The notes below the pieces were generated by a model. That model ran no database searches, was not told where the DNA came from, and saw nothing but the letters and a program-made list of their open reading frames with translations. From assembly GCA_034509425.1 (NCBI GenBank), contig JAVTVJ010001877.1, positions 62,001 to 126,000 on the forward strand: a stretch of DNA of 64,000 nucleotides, given 5' to 3'. Of this stretch, positions 47,901 through 60,900 are shown piece after piece. The DNA comes from Eopsaltria australis (Eukaryota; Chordata; Aves; Passeriformes; Petroicidae). Each line of letters opens with the position of its first letter. The stretch's first letter is position 1. Made by a program: the position numbers and the translations under genes.

Positions 47901-50900
47901 TGGCCTGAAACTCGATATGTCTCTGATGTGTGTTAACAGAGAAATGAAAAGATAGTACCATAAAGTGATAGGGGATAATGAATTTCATCTAGTATTATGT
48001 TGTCCTGGGAGATAGAGCTGGGGCACGGGTATTGCAATAATGTTATGCTTTGCATGACAATAACAGCAAATACCACGTTAACACACTTCCCTGGGGAGGG
48101 GTGAAAGGGTCAGTTTTCAGAGTCCCCAGGAAGGTGGAACGAGGCAATCAAGAAGACTGAAGCCTGGAAAAAGATGCCAGGAGACTTACAGATGAGCAGT
48201 GTGTAATAGCTGTGCATTTTTTGCAGTTTGAGTTCTGCTTTCCCATTCTGTGTCCCAGCTGAACTGGGCAATGCTGGGCTCTTAACCTCACTGCGATCTT
48301 GAGAAACATACTAAAGAAACCGTAACTTTAATAAGATTCATGAGATGTCTGACCCAGAGCCTGAATGAACAAATCTTTAACTTATCTGTCTACAAGGCAG
48401 GTAGATGACTGGTGCTTTGTTAGTGCACCAGTCAGGGATTTTAAAGGGTTCTACTGTGGGTGAACGCTGCTGTAGATCTGGTCCCGGGAAGCTTTACTGG
48501 TTAGCAGGTCCTCAAAAGGGTTTCTGTAGGTATGTGATAAAAACAGAGAGCCTGAGATCAGTGCCTGGAAACTCACCAGCTCCTAGAGCTGGACCAGAGT
48601 ATCAAGTCTTTGCAAACACATGAATCTTTCAAGGTAAAGAATGCCATGACTTGTTCTCAATGCAGCATCCAGTCCCCTACCAGCCTTTTGAGACCTAGGG
48701 CACTCTTCTGATTAATAATGCTTTATCCAGGTCTTTGATTTTTGAATTTATTTTTTTTTCTTGGCTATGCTAAATTACTGCATGTCCTGGTCTCCTCTGG
48801 TGGCAGAGAGCATGAGGGTCAGTCTGTGTAGCCCAGCAGAGCTGGGTGCAGTCCATATGGCCAGCAGCAGATTGGGGCCAACTTCTGCTTTAAGAGCAGT
48901 GGGAACAGAGGAGGCTCACAACTGGGAAAGCTGCCTGATGTAGAACATGTGGGTACCTTTTTACCCCTCCCCATCACTGGGGTTCTCGGAGGTCTCGGTA
49001 CCACCCTTGCTCTACTCCCCATGCTGTGCCAGGGGCTGGGGACTGCCCACCCACTCTCCTTCCTCAGGGCAGGGCCAGCATGCTGTGACTCAGTTTCCCT
49101 GAAGCCTGAGGAGAAGGAGAGGGGTGGAGCAGGACCGGAAAGGGGCAGAGGGGAAGTTACAGCAGCTGGTGGGAAATGGCATTTTGGGGCGCTGCAAGGT
49201 GGCCCTACCCCATCCTGTCTGACAGGGTGGTGTTTTAGGGTGCAGTGGTACAGGCTGACTCTGTCTGCCATGGAGCTGGTGTTTCAGGATGTTGTTGGGC
49301 AGCTCTGTTCCATGCAGAGCTCTTGTTTTTGGCAGCCCTTGCACCATACTGCCTTTTCCTGTGCCAGGGATCATGCTAGGAAGTGAGACCTGGCTGTACC
49401 TTCCGTGTCCTCTGCCTTCCCATGTGCAGGGTGTGTAATTATGCACAGTCCCATGGCACTGCTTCCCCCAGTGCATGACTTTGGGCTGCTGGTCAGGTGG
49501 GCCTGAGCTTATCTCAGACGAGGCAAGAACCAGCACGCAGGGTGTGTAGTACCAGCCTGGCATCCCTTGCTGGCTCTGATTTATTCCTGGTCATGGAGCA
49601 ATGGCTCTACCTGGGGGCAGGAGCAGAGGAGTCCTGGCAAGACTGACAGTGGGGGTGCCCAGGCCCAGCTATTTCCTTCCTCATCCCTATTCCTCCGTGT
49701 GGCTCCAAATCTGCATGCATGGAGCATGTTTTGTAATAAACCTGCTGAACTGAGGGCAGGCAGAGCAAAGGCAGGAGAGTATAAAGAGGTGTAAGCCCAA
49801 GCCCTGCGTGTGTCACTGCAGCAGTGTGAGGCACAGTAGTTTGTAATGATGGTGAGCATGGCCAGAGACGTCCCTCCCACCCTGTTGTGCGTATCTGATG
49901 CATCCTGCAAGCCACCAGCAGATTGTCAGTACAGCTCTTTTGTAAGTGGAGGGTAGGTCCAGCTTCCTGTGGATGCTGCAAACCGTCTTGCTTCTGTGAA
50001 ACTCTCTTCATTTGAGGCAGCGCCCTAAGGGTTAAGCCATGGTTGTGGGGTAGGGTTTGTAACAGGAACAAAGAGAGCTTTTAAGGTCTGTGTTGGCCTA
50101 GGAATAGAGGGAATTGATTGAGCCTTTCCCAGTGTGTTGAATTACAAAGGTCATGGAGACCCTTTTGCTAGGAGGCAGCAGCCTTTGAGGTCCCTGCTGG
50201 AAGTGGGGCAGAGAGAAAAGAAATTGTGAAAGTCAGTGAGAGCAACTTAGTGGAGAGCTTAAAGACCAGGTGAAAACTGGAACTGTATCCTGGGATAAAT
50301 AATGGTTGAACATAAGACTGGGTACCTTCTGCCCTGGGATTTTTGGGTGATTTGGTTTTGCTCCACCTCCTTCCCCCTATTGCATTTACAGCTGCCCCCA
50401 CGCATGGCACCTGAATTAGCAGCACCACTGGTGTAGCCAGAACTTGGGCCTCTCCAGCCTGCTCAGGGCTGGTGAAGGCAGCACAAGGGTAAAAGGCAGT
50501 GCCTGTAAGGGAGGATCTTTCCAAAATGCAGAAGAGGAGACAGTCCCTGGTGCCTACAGGGACATTTTGCCTTGACAGAAGAGGAAGCTTCACACCCACC
50601 TGAGCTAAAACTGGATTTTTCATGTGTAGTTGAGCCGGAAAGCCCAATTCTAGCTGGTTTCCAAGCCCCTCGTCTTAGTGTTGTCTGCTCAGGATGTGCC
50701 ATGGGGCACAGCAGCAGAGGGTCCAGCAAAACGAGGTAGGGAAGGGATGGATGGCAGAAACCTCCTGGAAGTTTCCCTTCCTGCAGCAAGGTGAAAAGTG
50801 GACACAGGTAGTTTCCATCTTGAGCTTTGGATGGCATGAGCTGTCCAGCCTACACACCCAACACGTGTATGGAAAAAGGTGGCTTAGTCCTTAAAACTTT

Positions 50901-51305
50901 CAGGTTTTAAGTGCCAGCTTAGCAGCCATTTGGCCATTCAGCTCCATCCACTGGCACAGGCGTGCTCCCCCATCTGATCTTTCATTTCAGGTAATTCCAC
51001 TTCTGATCTTCATGACATCAGGTGTGATTTTTGGAGCAAAGGACTGTTTGGACTCTGCCTGGTTCCAGGGAATATCCCATGAGGGTGTCTGCAGCCGCCA
51101 CCTAAGTCAGCAGCCTAGAGGCTTCTCTACTTTTTCAAGCACTAGAAGGGCAGGACTGTGGGAGCACAGACCTGCATGAGAAGGGGGGATTGTTTTGGAG
51201 TTCTCAGAAACCAAAACATCTGTTCACCTTGGTAGCTGGCCTGTTCTCAGGGTCATTCTCTGTGTCTGTCCCAGGAACCAGGAACTGTTTCAGCAGAAGC
51301 AGCAG
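41966..51305. other. Intron-like DNA, no confirmed gene
   Basis: There is no named repeat and no RNA gene in over 9 kb. A possible small plus-strand exon at 44396-44489 has a fair acceptor and a consensus donor (TTCAGG|GTGAGT) but codes for nothing recognisable. A non-repetitive, A/T-richer island at ~46,930-47,110 contains a CTAAAAATA motif and may be regulatory. Frames up to 190 codons (43795-44367, minus) look like translated non-coding DNA. Confidence 0.4.
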
Positions 51306-51784
51306 TGTTGGTGGCGAGAGAAGCAAGACGTAGATCCAATGTGAATCATAAATCAAGCTCGTTTATTGTCCGACAGTGCACATACTTATACTCCTTTACG
51401 TGCTCAAAATATTATTTACTTACAGAAGTTTCACACAGGACTTTTCTCTAATTAGAGCACTACATTATTATCAGAAGGCTACAATAACAGTTTCTTCTGC
51501 CAAGTTAATCTTTGGACACCTGCTGCTTGTTTTCAGCTTTCATGTCTCCCTTTCCCACAGCTGTCTTGAGAATAGCCTTGAGCAGAGGCCTAACTCTTGT
51601 CTATGGGGCCTGGATTGCTCACTTATACTTTATGTCTGTGCAGCCAGAGATGGCCATTTCCCAACACAGCAGCTTCGTGGACTCGTTGCTGCTTAGCATT
51701 GACATTGACAAAGCCTGAATTCCTTCATCTGTTGTTGCTCCATATCCTCTCTTCTCACCCTGTCCTTTGGCATTGCCACTAACA
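51306..51784 (-). mobile_element. Solo LTR of an avian endogenous retrovirus (ERVL-like)
   Basis: On the minus strand the element starts TGTTAGTGGC and ends GCCACCAACA, giving 10-bp terminal inverted repeats with one mismatch and the TG…CA ends. Near its 3' end a TATA box (TATAAGTA, ~51390-51383) is followed about 20 bases later by AATAAA (51367-51362). A short U5 follows with CTTGATTTATGATTCACATT. This order of U3, TATA, poly(A) signal and U5 is diagnostic of an LTR. No gag, pol or env sequence flanks it, so recombination between LTRs has probably removed the interior. Flanking pentamers (AGCAG left, AACAT right) are not a clean target-site duplication. Confidence 0.82.
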
Positions 51785-53970
51785 AACATAAAGGTGGGTG
51801 CATAACTGGGCTCCTCTCTGCTGATAGTTCCCAGGTTGCTGATCTGGAATGTGCTGTTTGAAGACAGCAGGGTCTACTCACTGTAGTTTGGATGCAAGCA
51901 CTGACACTCTTTTCAGCCACCTGGGCTGCAGAAGGGGGACATGAGGCACTTGCAAGGGTTCCCCTTGGTGTGGGAGAGATGTCAGAACCAAGAGCAGCTT
52001 GGCTGTCTCTGCTCTGCTCCTTCTCCCAGCCCAGCTGGAGAGGGGTGTTGCAGATGGGATGTTACCCCTCTGTTAGTCACAAAGGAGGGTGTGGCAGGAA
52101 AGTCTGGCTCAAAAGTCAGTCAGTCTGGCTCAAATTGGATCAGTCCCCTGCTGCTTAACTGGATGTAGGGCAGTCCCTCAGCTTCCCTTGTGCCCGGGGG
52201 CTATGTCAGGGAATTGACCATGTCCAAGAGCTCATATAGGTTGTTGCTGCTCTCTCAGGGGCTCCTAGAGTTTGTGGACAAGCTCATCTTTTCAGTGGTG
52301 TTAGGCTGATTTAAGCATGCGCATTTTAATTGCTGGGTCTGTCCTGCTGGTGGCTGCTGAGTTTTGTTCAGGAGCTTGCCCAGTTGCTGTGACCTTAGTG
52401 ACACTGTGACCATGGTGTTGGCCCCGCTTACACGTGGTGAGCACTGTGCATCTCCCCCCTGCTCCCCTAAAGGGACCTGAAGTACTAGAGCATCCTGATG
52501 AGAGGAGTGATGTTGGGCAGGGGAAGCTGCTGGAGCCCATAAGGATGCCATAGGACAAAAACTTGTATTTTGTTGTCCTGGGAAGAGTGAAGAGGCTCTG
52601 TGTGTACATAGTGAGGATGAAAAATTTAGAAGTCCAGGGAGAAGCAGCAGTTCTGGCATACAATACTAAGCTTTGGCAGAAAATTGTTCTTTGTGCCTAT
52701 TAATATGTGACATTCCAGCCCAAAGTGTTGTCCCTCGCTCCCTGGCCAGAATATGGTTTACTTTGGCCTTAACTCGTGTGTGTCAGGGCTGTCTGTCTAA
52801 GCTGGGGCTGCGTGACCCTACTGAAGACACAATGCTTGATTGACTTGTTCTCTTGCAGTATACTTGTCCTAAGTATCCTGTGTGTGGCCGTAGGCAAAAT
52901 GCTGCAGCTGGCCAAGTGCTGCTGGGTGGAAGGGACCAGAGCCCCTTGTCAGCATGCCTCTGACACATGGGACATGGGGAGGAAAGGGTGAGAGAAGAGC
53001 CTGCATGATGCCAGTAATTTTCTGCTGTAGTCAATAGGAAATGGATCCTCCAGCTCTGACAGTCAGGCCTGTGACTGGGTGTGCTTGCATGGAGCAGCAT
53101 CTCATGCTCACCCCACAGCTCTCCTGTGCTCAGATGGATGTGCAGAGCCCCTTGTGTGCCACACACAGCTCTCACTGGGCTTGGCACAGCAGCACATTGC
53201 CATCTTCCTCCTGTCACCTGTGTCTGCTCTGGTCTCTCTGAGGAGACTGAAGTTACCTGGACAGCTCTGGGAAGGACTCAGCAGGTGGAGGCAGTGTGTG
53301 TGGCTTGGAAACAGGCCAGGATGTGGAAAAGAGGGGAGGGAAAGGATGTGAGGCAAAGCCTGTTTGAGCCTCAGCCCCAAGCATTAGGGAATCGCCAGTC
53401 AGAGGAGCAGCCTGCAGAGGATCTGTGTGTACACAGATCATGTGTGTGACTTGCACTGTCCACACTCAAGAACCGGCCAAGCTGTGGGCCCTGCATGCAC
53501 AGTGACATTTGCTGGCGCCAGCTGACCATAGCCATGCTTAGAATAAGTAATTTTGTGTCTCCCAGGAATCTGTCCACCCTAGAGAGTAAAACTGGGAAGA
53601 GGCACAGCCTGGGGGTGTGTGTTGGGCTGTACCCAAAGGCAGCTTAGCTGGCAGACATCTTGCCTGTGGATCTGAGCTGTGGCAGTGCTGGGTAACCCTC
53701 CCACACCCAGCAGTGGAGGGCTGATAAAGGGAATGGGTTTGCCTGGAAGGCAGCTTCGGAGGGTTTCCTGGAGGAAACCCTCCCCTTGCACTGCTCCTTA
53801 TCTTGGCAGCACTCCCAGCCTGCCTCTGCCCCTTCTCCCCACAATGGACTTGAGCCAGTGGTGTCACCTCTGCCCCTCTGGGTGCTGTGGGGGGCAAGGG
53901 TTCAGGCATGGCCAGGCCAGGCTCCCTGCCCAGTTTGCTGCCTTGCAGAGTCTGTGTCATTGCCCATATT

Positions 53971-53972
<2 letters not shown>
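51785..53972. other. Intron-like DNA, no gene seen
   Basis: Only composition-driven open frames are present. No repeat family or RNA gene is recognised. Confidence 0.4.

Positions 53973-54003
<31 letters not shown>
53973..54003. repeat. (AC)n microsatellite
   Basis: An uninterrupted run of about fifteen AC units is followed by ATACAC. It is likely length-variable among individuals. The His/Thr runs in overlapping frames come from it. Confidence 0.97.
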
Positions 54004-54008
<5 letters not shown>

Positions 54009-55284
54009 TCCCTTCGTGCATGGGGCTGTGGCAGAAATGCTAGTCAGGAGGGGGTGAATCACAGCGGAATGAGTCAGTGGGAAGCAGAAGGCAGGTGCTT
54101 GTCCAGGACAGGGTTTTAAGGGAACCCAGGGGTCTGGTAGCTCATGCTAAGTCCCTGGGAGATGGGCTGAGGGTGCAGGAGGAGAGCTGGGAAGGCCACA
54201 GGGCTTAGCAGGTGGAGGCAATGCCTGTACGTTGGGAACAGGCCAGGATCTTAGCTACAGAACTCCAGCTGTGGGTACATTGCTGTCGTGGAAAGGCTTG
54301 GGGCATCTTTGGTGCGGAGGCTTTCCCAAAGAGGAGCACTGCAAGGGAGCAGTGCAGGGACCAGGTATGCCTGCCTCCAGTGAATCGGGTGGATTTTCAA
54401 TCCCCACACAGGCAGTGGGGTGTCCAGCCAGCTCTAGGCAAGCTGAGCAAGTCTCTGTACTGGTCAGATCCTGCCCAATTGTCTGAGAGAGCAGATGCAG
54501 GGTGGGAAAATGAGTGATACCTGTTGAGGCAGAGAAAGACAAACAAATAGCTCTGGACTGAGTGAAGACAGCATGGAGGAAGAGCTGGGATGCAGATAAT
54601 ACACTGGAGATTTGGGGACAAGGTTGGTTGTTGGCTCCAAAAATCTTTGTGTGACCTGGGCTCTGCTGCACATCCTTGAGGGTATTGCAAGGTTCACAGA
54701 TGGCTGCTTCCCGCATTGAGGGACCTGCTCTGGGCTTCCATCTAGCACAGCTGGTCTCTGCTGAATTGGACTCCTGATTGTTCTGCTCATCACTCCTGCA
54801 GACAGGTCCCTCATGGGTGTAGTGGAGGCAGCCTTGGTATCAGAGCTACAGCAGCACAACCAAAGCTCTCCGTGTCTAGGGCCAAACTTCTTGGAGCAGG
54901 TACTTGGGAATTCTGTCTTGGAATAACATAGATGTGTTGCAGCAGGCAGCCAACCAGAGCAGGGATCAGATATTTTGACAAAAGCAGCTCCTGCTGATCT
55001 CAGATTGAAATGAGTCTCTTTTTTCAACATCCCCAAGGTCTGCAGGTTCAGGTACCTCCCATCCTCCCTGGTGGCAGCCTTGGCTGGGCAGGATGAAGCC
55101 CAGCAGACTCCAAGAGTCTCCAGAGATGAGGTGGAGCTCTGGCTTCTTGTGTGCTGCAGTGGGCAGGGGCTGAGAGTGGTGGGCTTGTGCAGCCTGGGAG
55201 AGGGAAGGCAGTGAAGCAGGCTCTCGCTGCTGCTGCAAGCTGTGGATTTGTGGTGAAGCTGCAGCTTGGCTCTCTTGGGAGGTG
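54004..55284. other. Intron-like DNA with one long minus-strand frame
   Basis: No splice-supported exon is evident. A 283-codon frame on the minus strand (55315 down to 54464) crosses most of the interval and starts inside the adjacent CR1. It is discussed under findings. Confidence 0.35.
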
Positions 55285-55560
55285 CCCAGGGGCAGGATGA
55301 GAAGCAATGGCACATGAGGGAAATTCCAATTAGATATTAGGAAAAATATTTCCCTGCAAGGCAGTTAGACTCTGGAGTTGGGCCCAGGGAAGGGAGGCAG
55401 TTTCCACACTTGGTGACTTTCAGCCCCTGGCATGGGCAAACCCCAAGCAGTTTGCTTGAACTAGGCAACGATAATTCATAATAGCCCTGCTATTAACACA
55501 ATTGGACCCAAACCCTCTGAGGTCCCTTCCCACTGTTGCTCCTCAGTTCTGCAGTTCTCA
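55285..55560 (+). mobile_element. Old CR1 LINE 3' fragment
   Basis: The plus strand contains GGATGAGAAGCAATGGCACA, GGAAATTCCAATTAGATATT and AGGAAAAATATTTCCCTGCA. It ends with CTGAGGTCCCTTCCCACTGT and TTCTGCAGTTCT. These follow CR1 3' text in order but with more substitutions than the other copies. Confidence 0.8.
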
Positions 55561-58500
55561 AGTTGCTTGGCAGTGTTACATCTCATGGACTATTGGCTTG
55601 ACCAGCTTGGAGGGCTCAGGGTCTTGTTCTGTACGTCCCCTTCTCACTTGGACTCATCTGTATGATATTAGCAGTGGTGGGAGATGGAGGCACTGCCTTA
55701 TGAGCATTGCTCAGCTCATTCACTTGCCCCAGCCTCTCTTAGCTGGAGCACCCATCTCTCTGGAGATAAGTCTGCAGTATTTCCTCCCCACATGAGCACG
55801 AGAAGCCAGTGGGCAGTGAAGCACAGGATGTAAAGCATCCTCCTTACTCTGCTTGAAGCACAGAGCTGCGATGTGTTTTTGGTGCTGGTGTTTTCGGAAG
55901 GCTCATGAGGATGCTGGCCTCTAGCCCTCCAGATGGAAGGCTTATCTTCCTCATGGTGCCTGTCCCAGAGATAGTGGCGATTGAAAAGGAAGTCACTGGT
56001 AGCTTTTTTAAAGGTTCCAGCTGCTTGACCATCCTCAGCAGATGGACGCTGAGATGAGCCCAAAGGACTGTCTGGAAAGAATTAGTTGCTCCCAGTATTT
56101 TCTGTTTCTTTGCCAGCCTTTTATTCTCATGGCTGCTCTTTTCCTGATCCTGTTCTCATGCAAGGCTGGCTGCTGGCAGTCTTATGAGCCTTGTCTTCAG
56201 GAACGACTTTGCTCTGTGATTTATTGTGTCTCCGAGCATTGACCTGGTGTCTGATGCTGCAGAAGCCTATGTCTGGTGTATAAGTGTTCAGAGGGTGTTT
56301 ATAGTGTTTGGCCCATCCTGTCTGCAAGAGTAATGAACCAGAGCAAAGGGGTCTGCTCGTAGCCTTGGTGCCTGGGTTAAGCTGACCCGCAGCAGTAGCT
56401 ACATCTGCTTTCTCATCTGGCAGAGGCTAGGTGGATGTCCAGGCTCCCTTTATGTGGGTTTTCAAGGTCTAGAACATTCTCATAAACCGTGTTAGTCCCC
56501 AGATCGCTTAAGTTGCACCTTTTAGCCTTTCCCCCAGGCTTGTTGACACTGGGCTGCCATCACCCTGTGCACTCTGCTCTCCCCTCCTTGGCACATAGCT
56601 CAATACTGCTCTGGGCATGCTGGCTTTACTTGGATATCCCTGTTACAGCACCCCCCTGCACACTGGGAACACCAGGATCTGGTGGTTTGGGCTAAGAGGT
56701 CCCTTAGGTCTGTTCCGAGCTGCAGGAGCAAGGGCTGTGTGGCAGAGGATGAGCTGGTTTCTGGTGAGCCATGGAGAGCTCTTAGGTCTCTCGCAGGATG
56801 TGTCTCACTAGGAGAGACAGATCTAGAGCGACATCTGTGACCTCAGGGCATGGATCAACCACCAGGTTGAAGATGTTTCTGACTTAGTTGCCTCTGCTGT
56901 CTGTGAGACCCCAGGGGTGGTTCACTCTGTGTAGACCAGGAAGTTTGCAGCTCCACAGGATGTAACAGGAGCTGGACTGTGTCTCCTGCTGCCATTCATA
57001 TGGACATGCCTACAGTCAGAATGCCAGTCCCTCCTACCCCCATGTTTCCCTTCTTAGGGCCTTCTGCTCTCATGTGTTTGCCTTCGTTAAGGGCAACAGT
57101 GTGAATGTTTAGAGGAGAGCTGTGACACCCTTTCCCTTATTCCAGTAGGGTGTTTCTCTCTCACCTTCAGTCCTATAGGAAAGAGTTTTCCTTTTCTATG
57201 ACAAGGTACAAGACATTGAATTAAAGGTGGGAGTACTCCTTCCCTGCAGTAGCCCTAGTTGTGTCCATCTTCTTAAAATCAAAGATGGACAAAGCCTCAC
57301 CCTTATGGCTCAAATACCTGCCCAGCACATGTCGTCACTCTGGCTTGTGATAGACTTGAGCCTTTCTAAATCGTAGCTGGAAAAGGGTGAGTTGGGTGGG
57401 TGTGCATGCACAGCCATGTGTGTGTGTGGTATCTCCTCCCCCTGTGCCACGCACATGTCTAGTACAGGGAGTGGAAAAGATGCTGAATGTCCCTACAGCT
57501 GCTGCAGCCTTATCTGCAGGCTGCAGCTTGGTAACCAAGCAGGAGGCCCGAGTGCCTGTGCTCAAGCACCTCCCTTGGAGGGCTCTTACAGTAAAAGGAA
57601 GTGTATTGCAAGAGTGCTTGCGGTGGGGAGGGGCAGTTCCCACGGGGCAGATGCTGCAGTGCACAACCCTTGCTGCCCTCCCCACTGCAGGCCATTTGCC
57701 TACTCCCTCTTCAAATGTGCAGCTTTGACATCCGGAGCTGATCAGAGCAATTCAGCATCCCTGGGACTTTCTCCACTGTCCTGAGGTGCCTGGTGACTGT
57801 TTGGGGAGGTGGGGAAGGGTGATGGTGCTGTGGGTGTCAGGGACTCATCCGGGGAGTGTGTGCAAGGAGGCTTGGGCTGGTGGGGCTGTGGGTGTGTGGC
57901 AGCCGGGAATGGGAGGAGCCTGGGGTAAGGTAAGGTATCAACTGCAGCAACAGAGCACAGGTGAGAGCTAGGGGCCTGCTTTGGGGGATCATGGAAACAG
58001 GACAGGGTCTGATGGTGGTTGAGGATGGGGTGGGAATGAAGAGGGGCATACTTGTGGGGATACAGAGCCCAGCTGCCATATGAAGGATGTGGGGAAGGGG
58101 CAGTGTTGTGCATCTGTGTTCAGCAGTGTGAATGGCTACAGGGCATCAGGGTGCAGAAGGAGCTGGCTTGATAAGGAGACTGTGGATGCCTGTGGCTGTG
58201 TGCAGTGGTGACCAGAGGGAGAAGAGAGGAGATGGCAGAGCTGGGAGCAGCAGGGATACCATCACCTGCTGATTTCTGTGCTATCTTCTCCAAGCTTGCA
58301 AAACATCACCGCACCACCAGAGCTCCCTGTCAGAGGCTCCTGTTTATATACCCAGCTAATAGTGCTGGAAAAGGGGCTTGGCTGTTCAGGCTGCACACTT
58401 AGATCATGCTTCCCATGGTGAGGAGCCCAGGACAGGGAGCTGACAGGAGGGGAGTTACTGTAAGTGATTGTCTTACCACTGGAGTTGAGTTAAACAGGTT

Positions 58501-59299
58501 AGTATCTGGTTTGCAGGGCTTCTGATGCAGACACCAACTGCTCTATTCCTCCTCTTGGGAGATCAGATAAAAGGGACTCTAGGTGCTAAAATTTGCAGAT
58601 CATTTAGAATGGTGAGAGCCTTTTCCAGATTGGGCCTGGGGAATGCCTCCCTCAGACAAACATCCCTATTGAACTTGAAATGTGGCAGTGATAGCTGCCC
58701 TGGTCATGGCCAGAGGCCTCGGGTGTCACGCAAGAGCAGACCAGAAGCGGTCCCTGCTCTTGGCCAGATCCCACTTGCCTTCTCAAAGCCATTCTGTGAC
58801 TGGCTGCACAGGCATGTGACTTCGTAATCGCACGGTGGAAAATTTTCCATTAGTTTCAGCTGGCACCAAGGTCTGAACTGAAACAGCCAGTCTGCGTGGT
58901 CATCCAGTGGCTGAGGTCCCCCAGGCCTGTCCCTCAGGCCACTACCCCTGGAGAGGGACAGGAGGGCTGGAAGGGAGCTGGCTGACATGTCCCTGGGCAT
59001 GAGTGGCCAGGGGCTTGCTTTCACATTCTTTGTTGCCTCAGGGTGGCTGCTGAGGCCTCTGTGTTGCCCCAAGTCCAACACCAAGGGGCTCCCCAAGGCT
59101 TGCAGGTGCGGTGCTGGCTGCACCTTCCCCTGTGCAGCAGCTACCCCGAGGTGAAAACACACAGCTTTTTATGCAGTGGAGGCAGCATAGAGGAATTTGC
59201 TGCTTGTGGACAGCTGTTGTCCTGGTCCTGGCTCGTGTCCTCCAGCACTTCTCACCCGATGCTGCCTCAGGAAGGGGAATGGGGGCTGTCTCCCCTGGA
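55561..59299. other. Intron-like DNA, no gene seen
   Basis: No supported exon, RNA gene or named repeat is present. Isolated donor-like sites (GTGAGT at 57386, GTGAGA at 57959) lack matching exons. Confidence 0.4.
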
Positions 59300-60900
59300 C
59301 TCCCTGTGCCGGGCAAGTTGGGTGCCACCTCGGGCTAATGGGGGTGAATAGTTGCGGTGGAGCCTAGCAGCATCCTGCTGCCTCTGCAGGGATCCTCTTG
59401 GGCAGCGGAGAGTTTTCCCCACCCCCAGCTCTGCCGCTGCCTCTTTGTTTTCTGGCAGAAGCCTCTGTGCCTTTTCATTGCCGTTGAGGCGCCGAGCAGG
59501 AGCCTACATGTGCCGCGTGTGCGTCTCGCCGGGAATGTGATGCGGGCTGGGAATCCTGCCGGGCCAGGCATCTCCCCTGCAGGGCAGCGGAGGCCAAACA
59601 GCAGCTTCAGGGGTCTCCTTCCCATGGACTGTTCCTCCAGTCGAGCAAGGCTTCGAGGCAGCTGGTCTCCCTCACAGAACCCTCTTTTGCATTGGCAGCG
59701 CTTCTGCACCTTGTCACAAGTCGAGTAAGTTGGATGGGAAGGGGCCGGTCCTCAGCTGGGCACTCGGGCTCTCCGCTGTGGTCCCCCCTCGCTCCCGCTG
59801 GGCAGGCACCTGAGATTAAAGCAGCGCCAAAGGCTATGGCGCTGCATACAGCGGTGGCTGAGGATTGCTTGTGCTGCGCCTGCCTCTCCGTGTATTTGAT
59901 CTCTCGACTTCCAGCGGGGACTGAATTCCTGTGCTGGATTCTGGGCTCGGCTCTTGTGAAAGGATCCAATTATTTTAGAGCTTTGAGCATCTCCATTTGC
60001 TGCCCATATTTGCGGCGCGCTGGCTGGAATTCCAAGTGATTAACGTGGCTGTGACATCCCTCCTAGGGGTGTTATCTTTGCTCGCTGTCCCCCACCGCCC
60101 CCCTCTTCCTCCTCCGGCAGCAAGCGAGCGAGACAGGCAGGCAGAGACAAAGGTCTGTCCTCAACCTGGGCTGTCCTCCCCGTAAGCGGCTGCTGCATGG
60201 GATTTCCCTGCCCTGCCTGCTGCAGGTTTCCCTGGGCTCCCGGTCGAACGTTGGAGCTGGGCAGCCGTGGGCTGTATCGCAGAGGTTTGAACCTGCTGGG
60301 CTGGGTGGGCAGGGGGTGCTGCCGGCTTTGGAGAGCTGCCCGATTGTCCTGCCGGATTTTAAGCTGCTTTTCATTCTTTGACTGCGCTTTCCTGGGAAGA
60401 GGGGCAGCCGTGCGTGGAGGGGAGGTTGGCCGGGAGGGGGTTGGACGTGGGGGAAAGCTTTACACAGGTGGCTGTCGCATAGTGGGATCTGCCTGCAGAC
60501 CCTGTAAACCCCCCTTCCCAGCCGCAGGCTATTGTCAGCATCGCCGTCTGCAAGCCAGGCACCTGGGAAAGGTGTGCGAGGCGATCCGTGCCAGGACGAG
60601 GGGCATCAGAGAGAGAAGGGGTAAGTCACTGGGCTGGGAGCTCTGCTCCGGCTCCCCCAGCTCCCAGGAGAGGTTTCATTGTGTTATCCTGACTTGGCCG
60701 AGCGGAAGGGCTCAGTCCCTGCGGCACGTGTGCGTGGTGCTGGGGCTGGAGAGGCACTGCATGTTGCTGGGCAGACCTCAGCCCTTGAGGAGGCTGCTGC
60801 AGCTTGGAGCCCCAGCAAAATGCACTGCAGAGAGGGCTGCTGTGTCCCCGGGGGCTCCTGCCCCCTGTCAGTGCTGCCTCCCGCGGGATGGGAGGGAGCA
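59300..60900. promoter_or_regulatory. Third GC-rich block, possible alternative promoter
   Basis: G/C and CpG content rise again, with CGAGCGAGACAGGCAGGCAG at ~60,124-60,143 and several CG-dense patches, though less strongly than at 35 kb. The stretch ends near a very good plus-strand donor GAAGGG|GTAAGT at 60620/60621. An internal or alternative first exon (about 60,130-60,620) is possible. A second donor GTCGA|GTAAGT sits at ~59,725 after a good acceptor (CCCTCTTTTGCATTGGCAG), framing a 26-base micro-exon-like interval. A 295-codon frame (60197-61084) runs through the block but shows no known domain. Confidence 0.35.
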
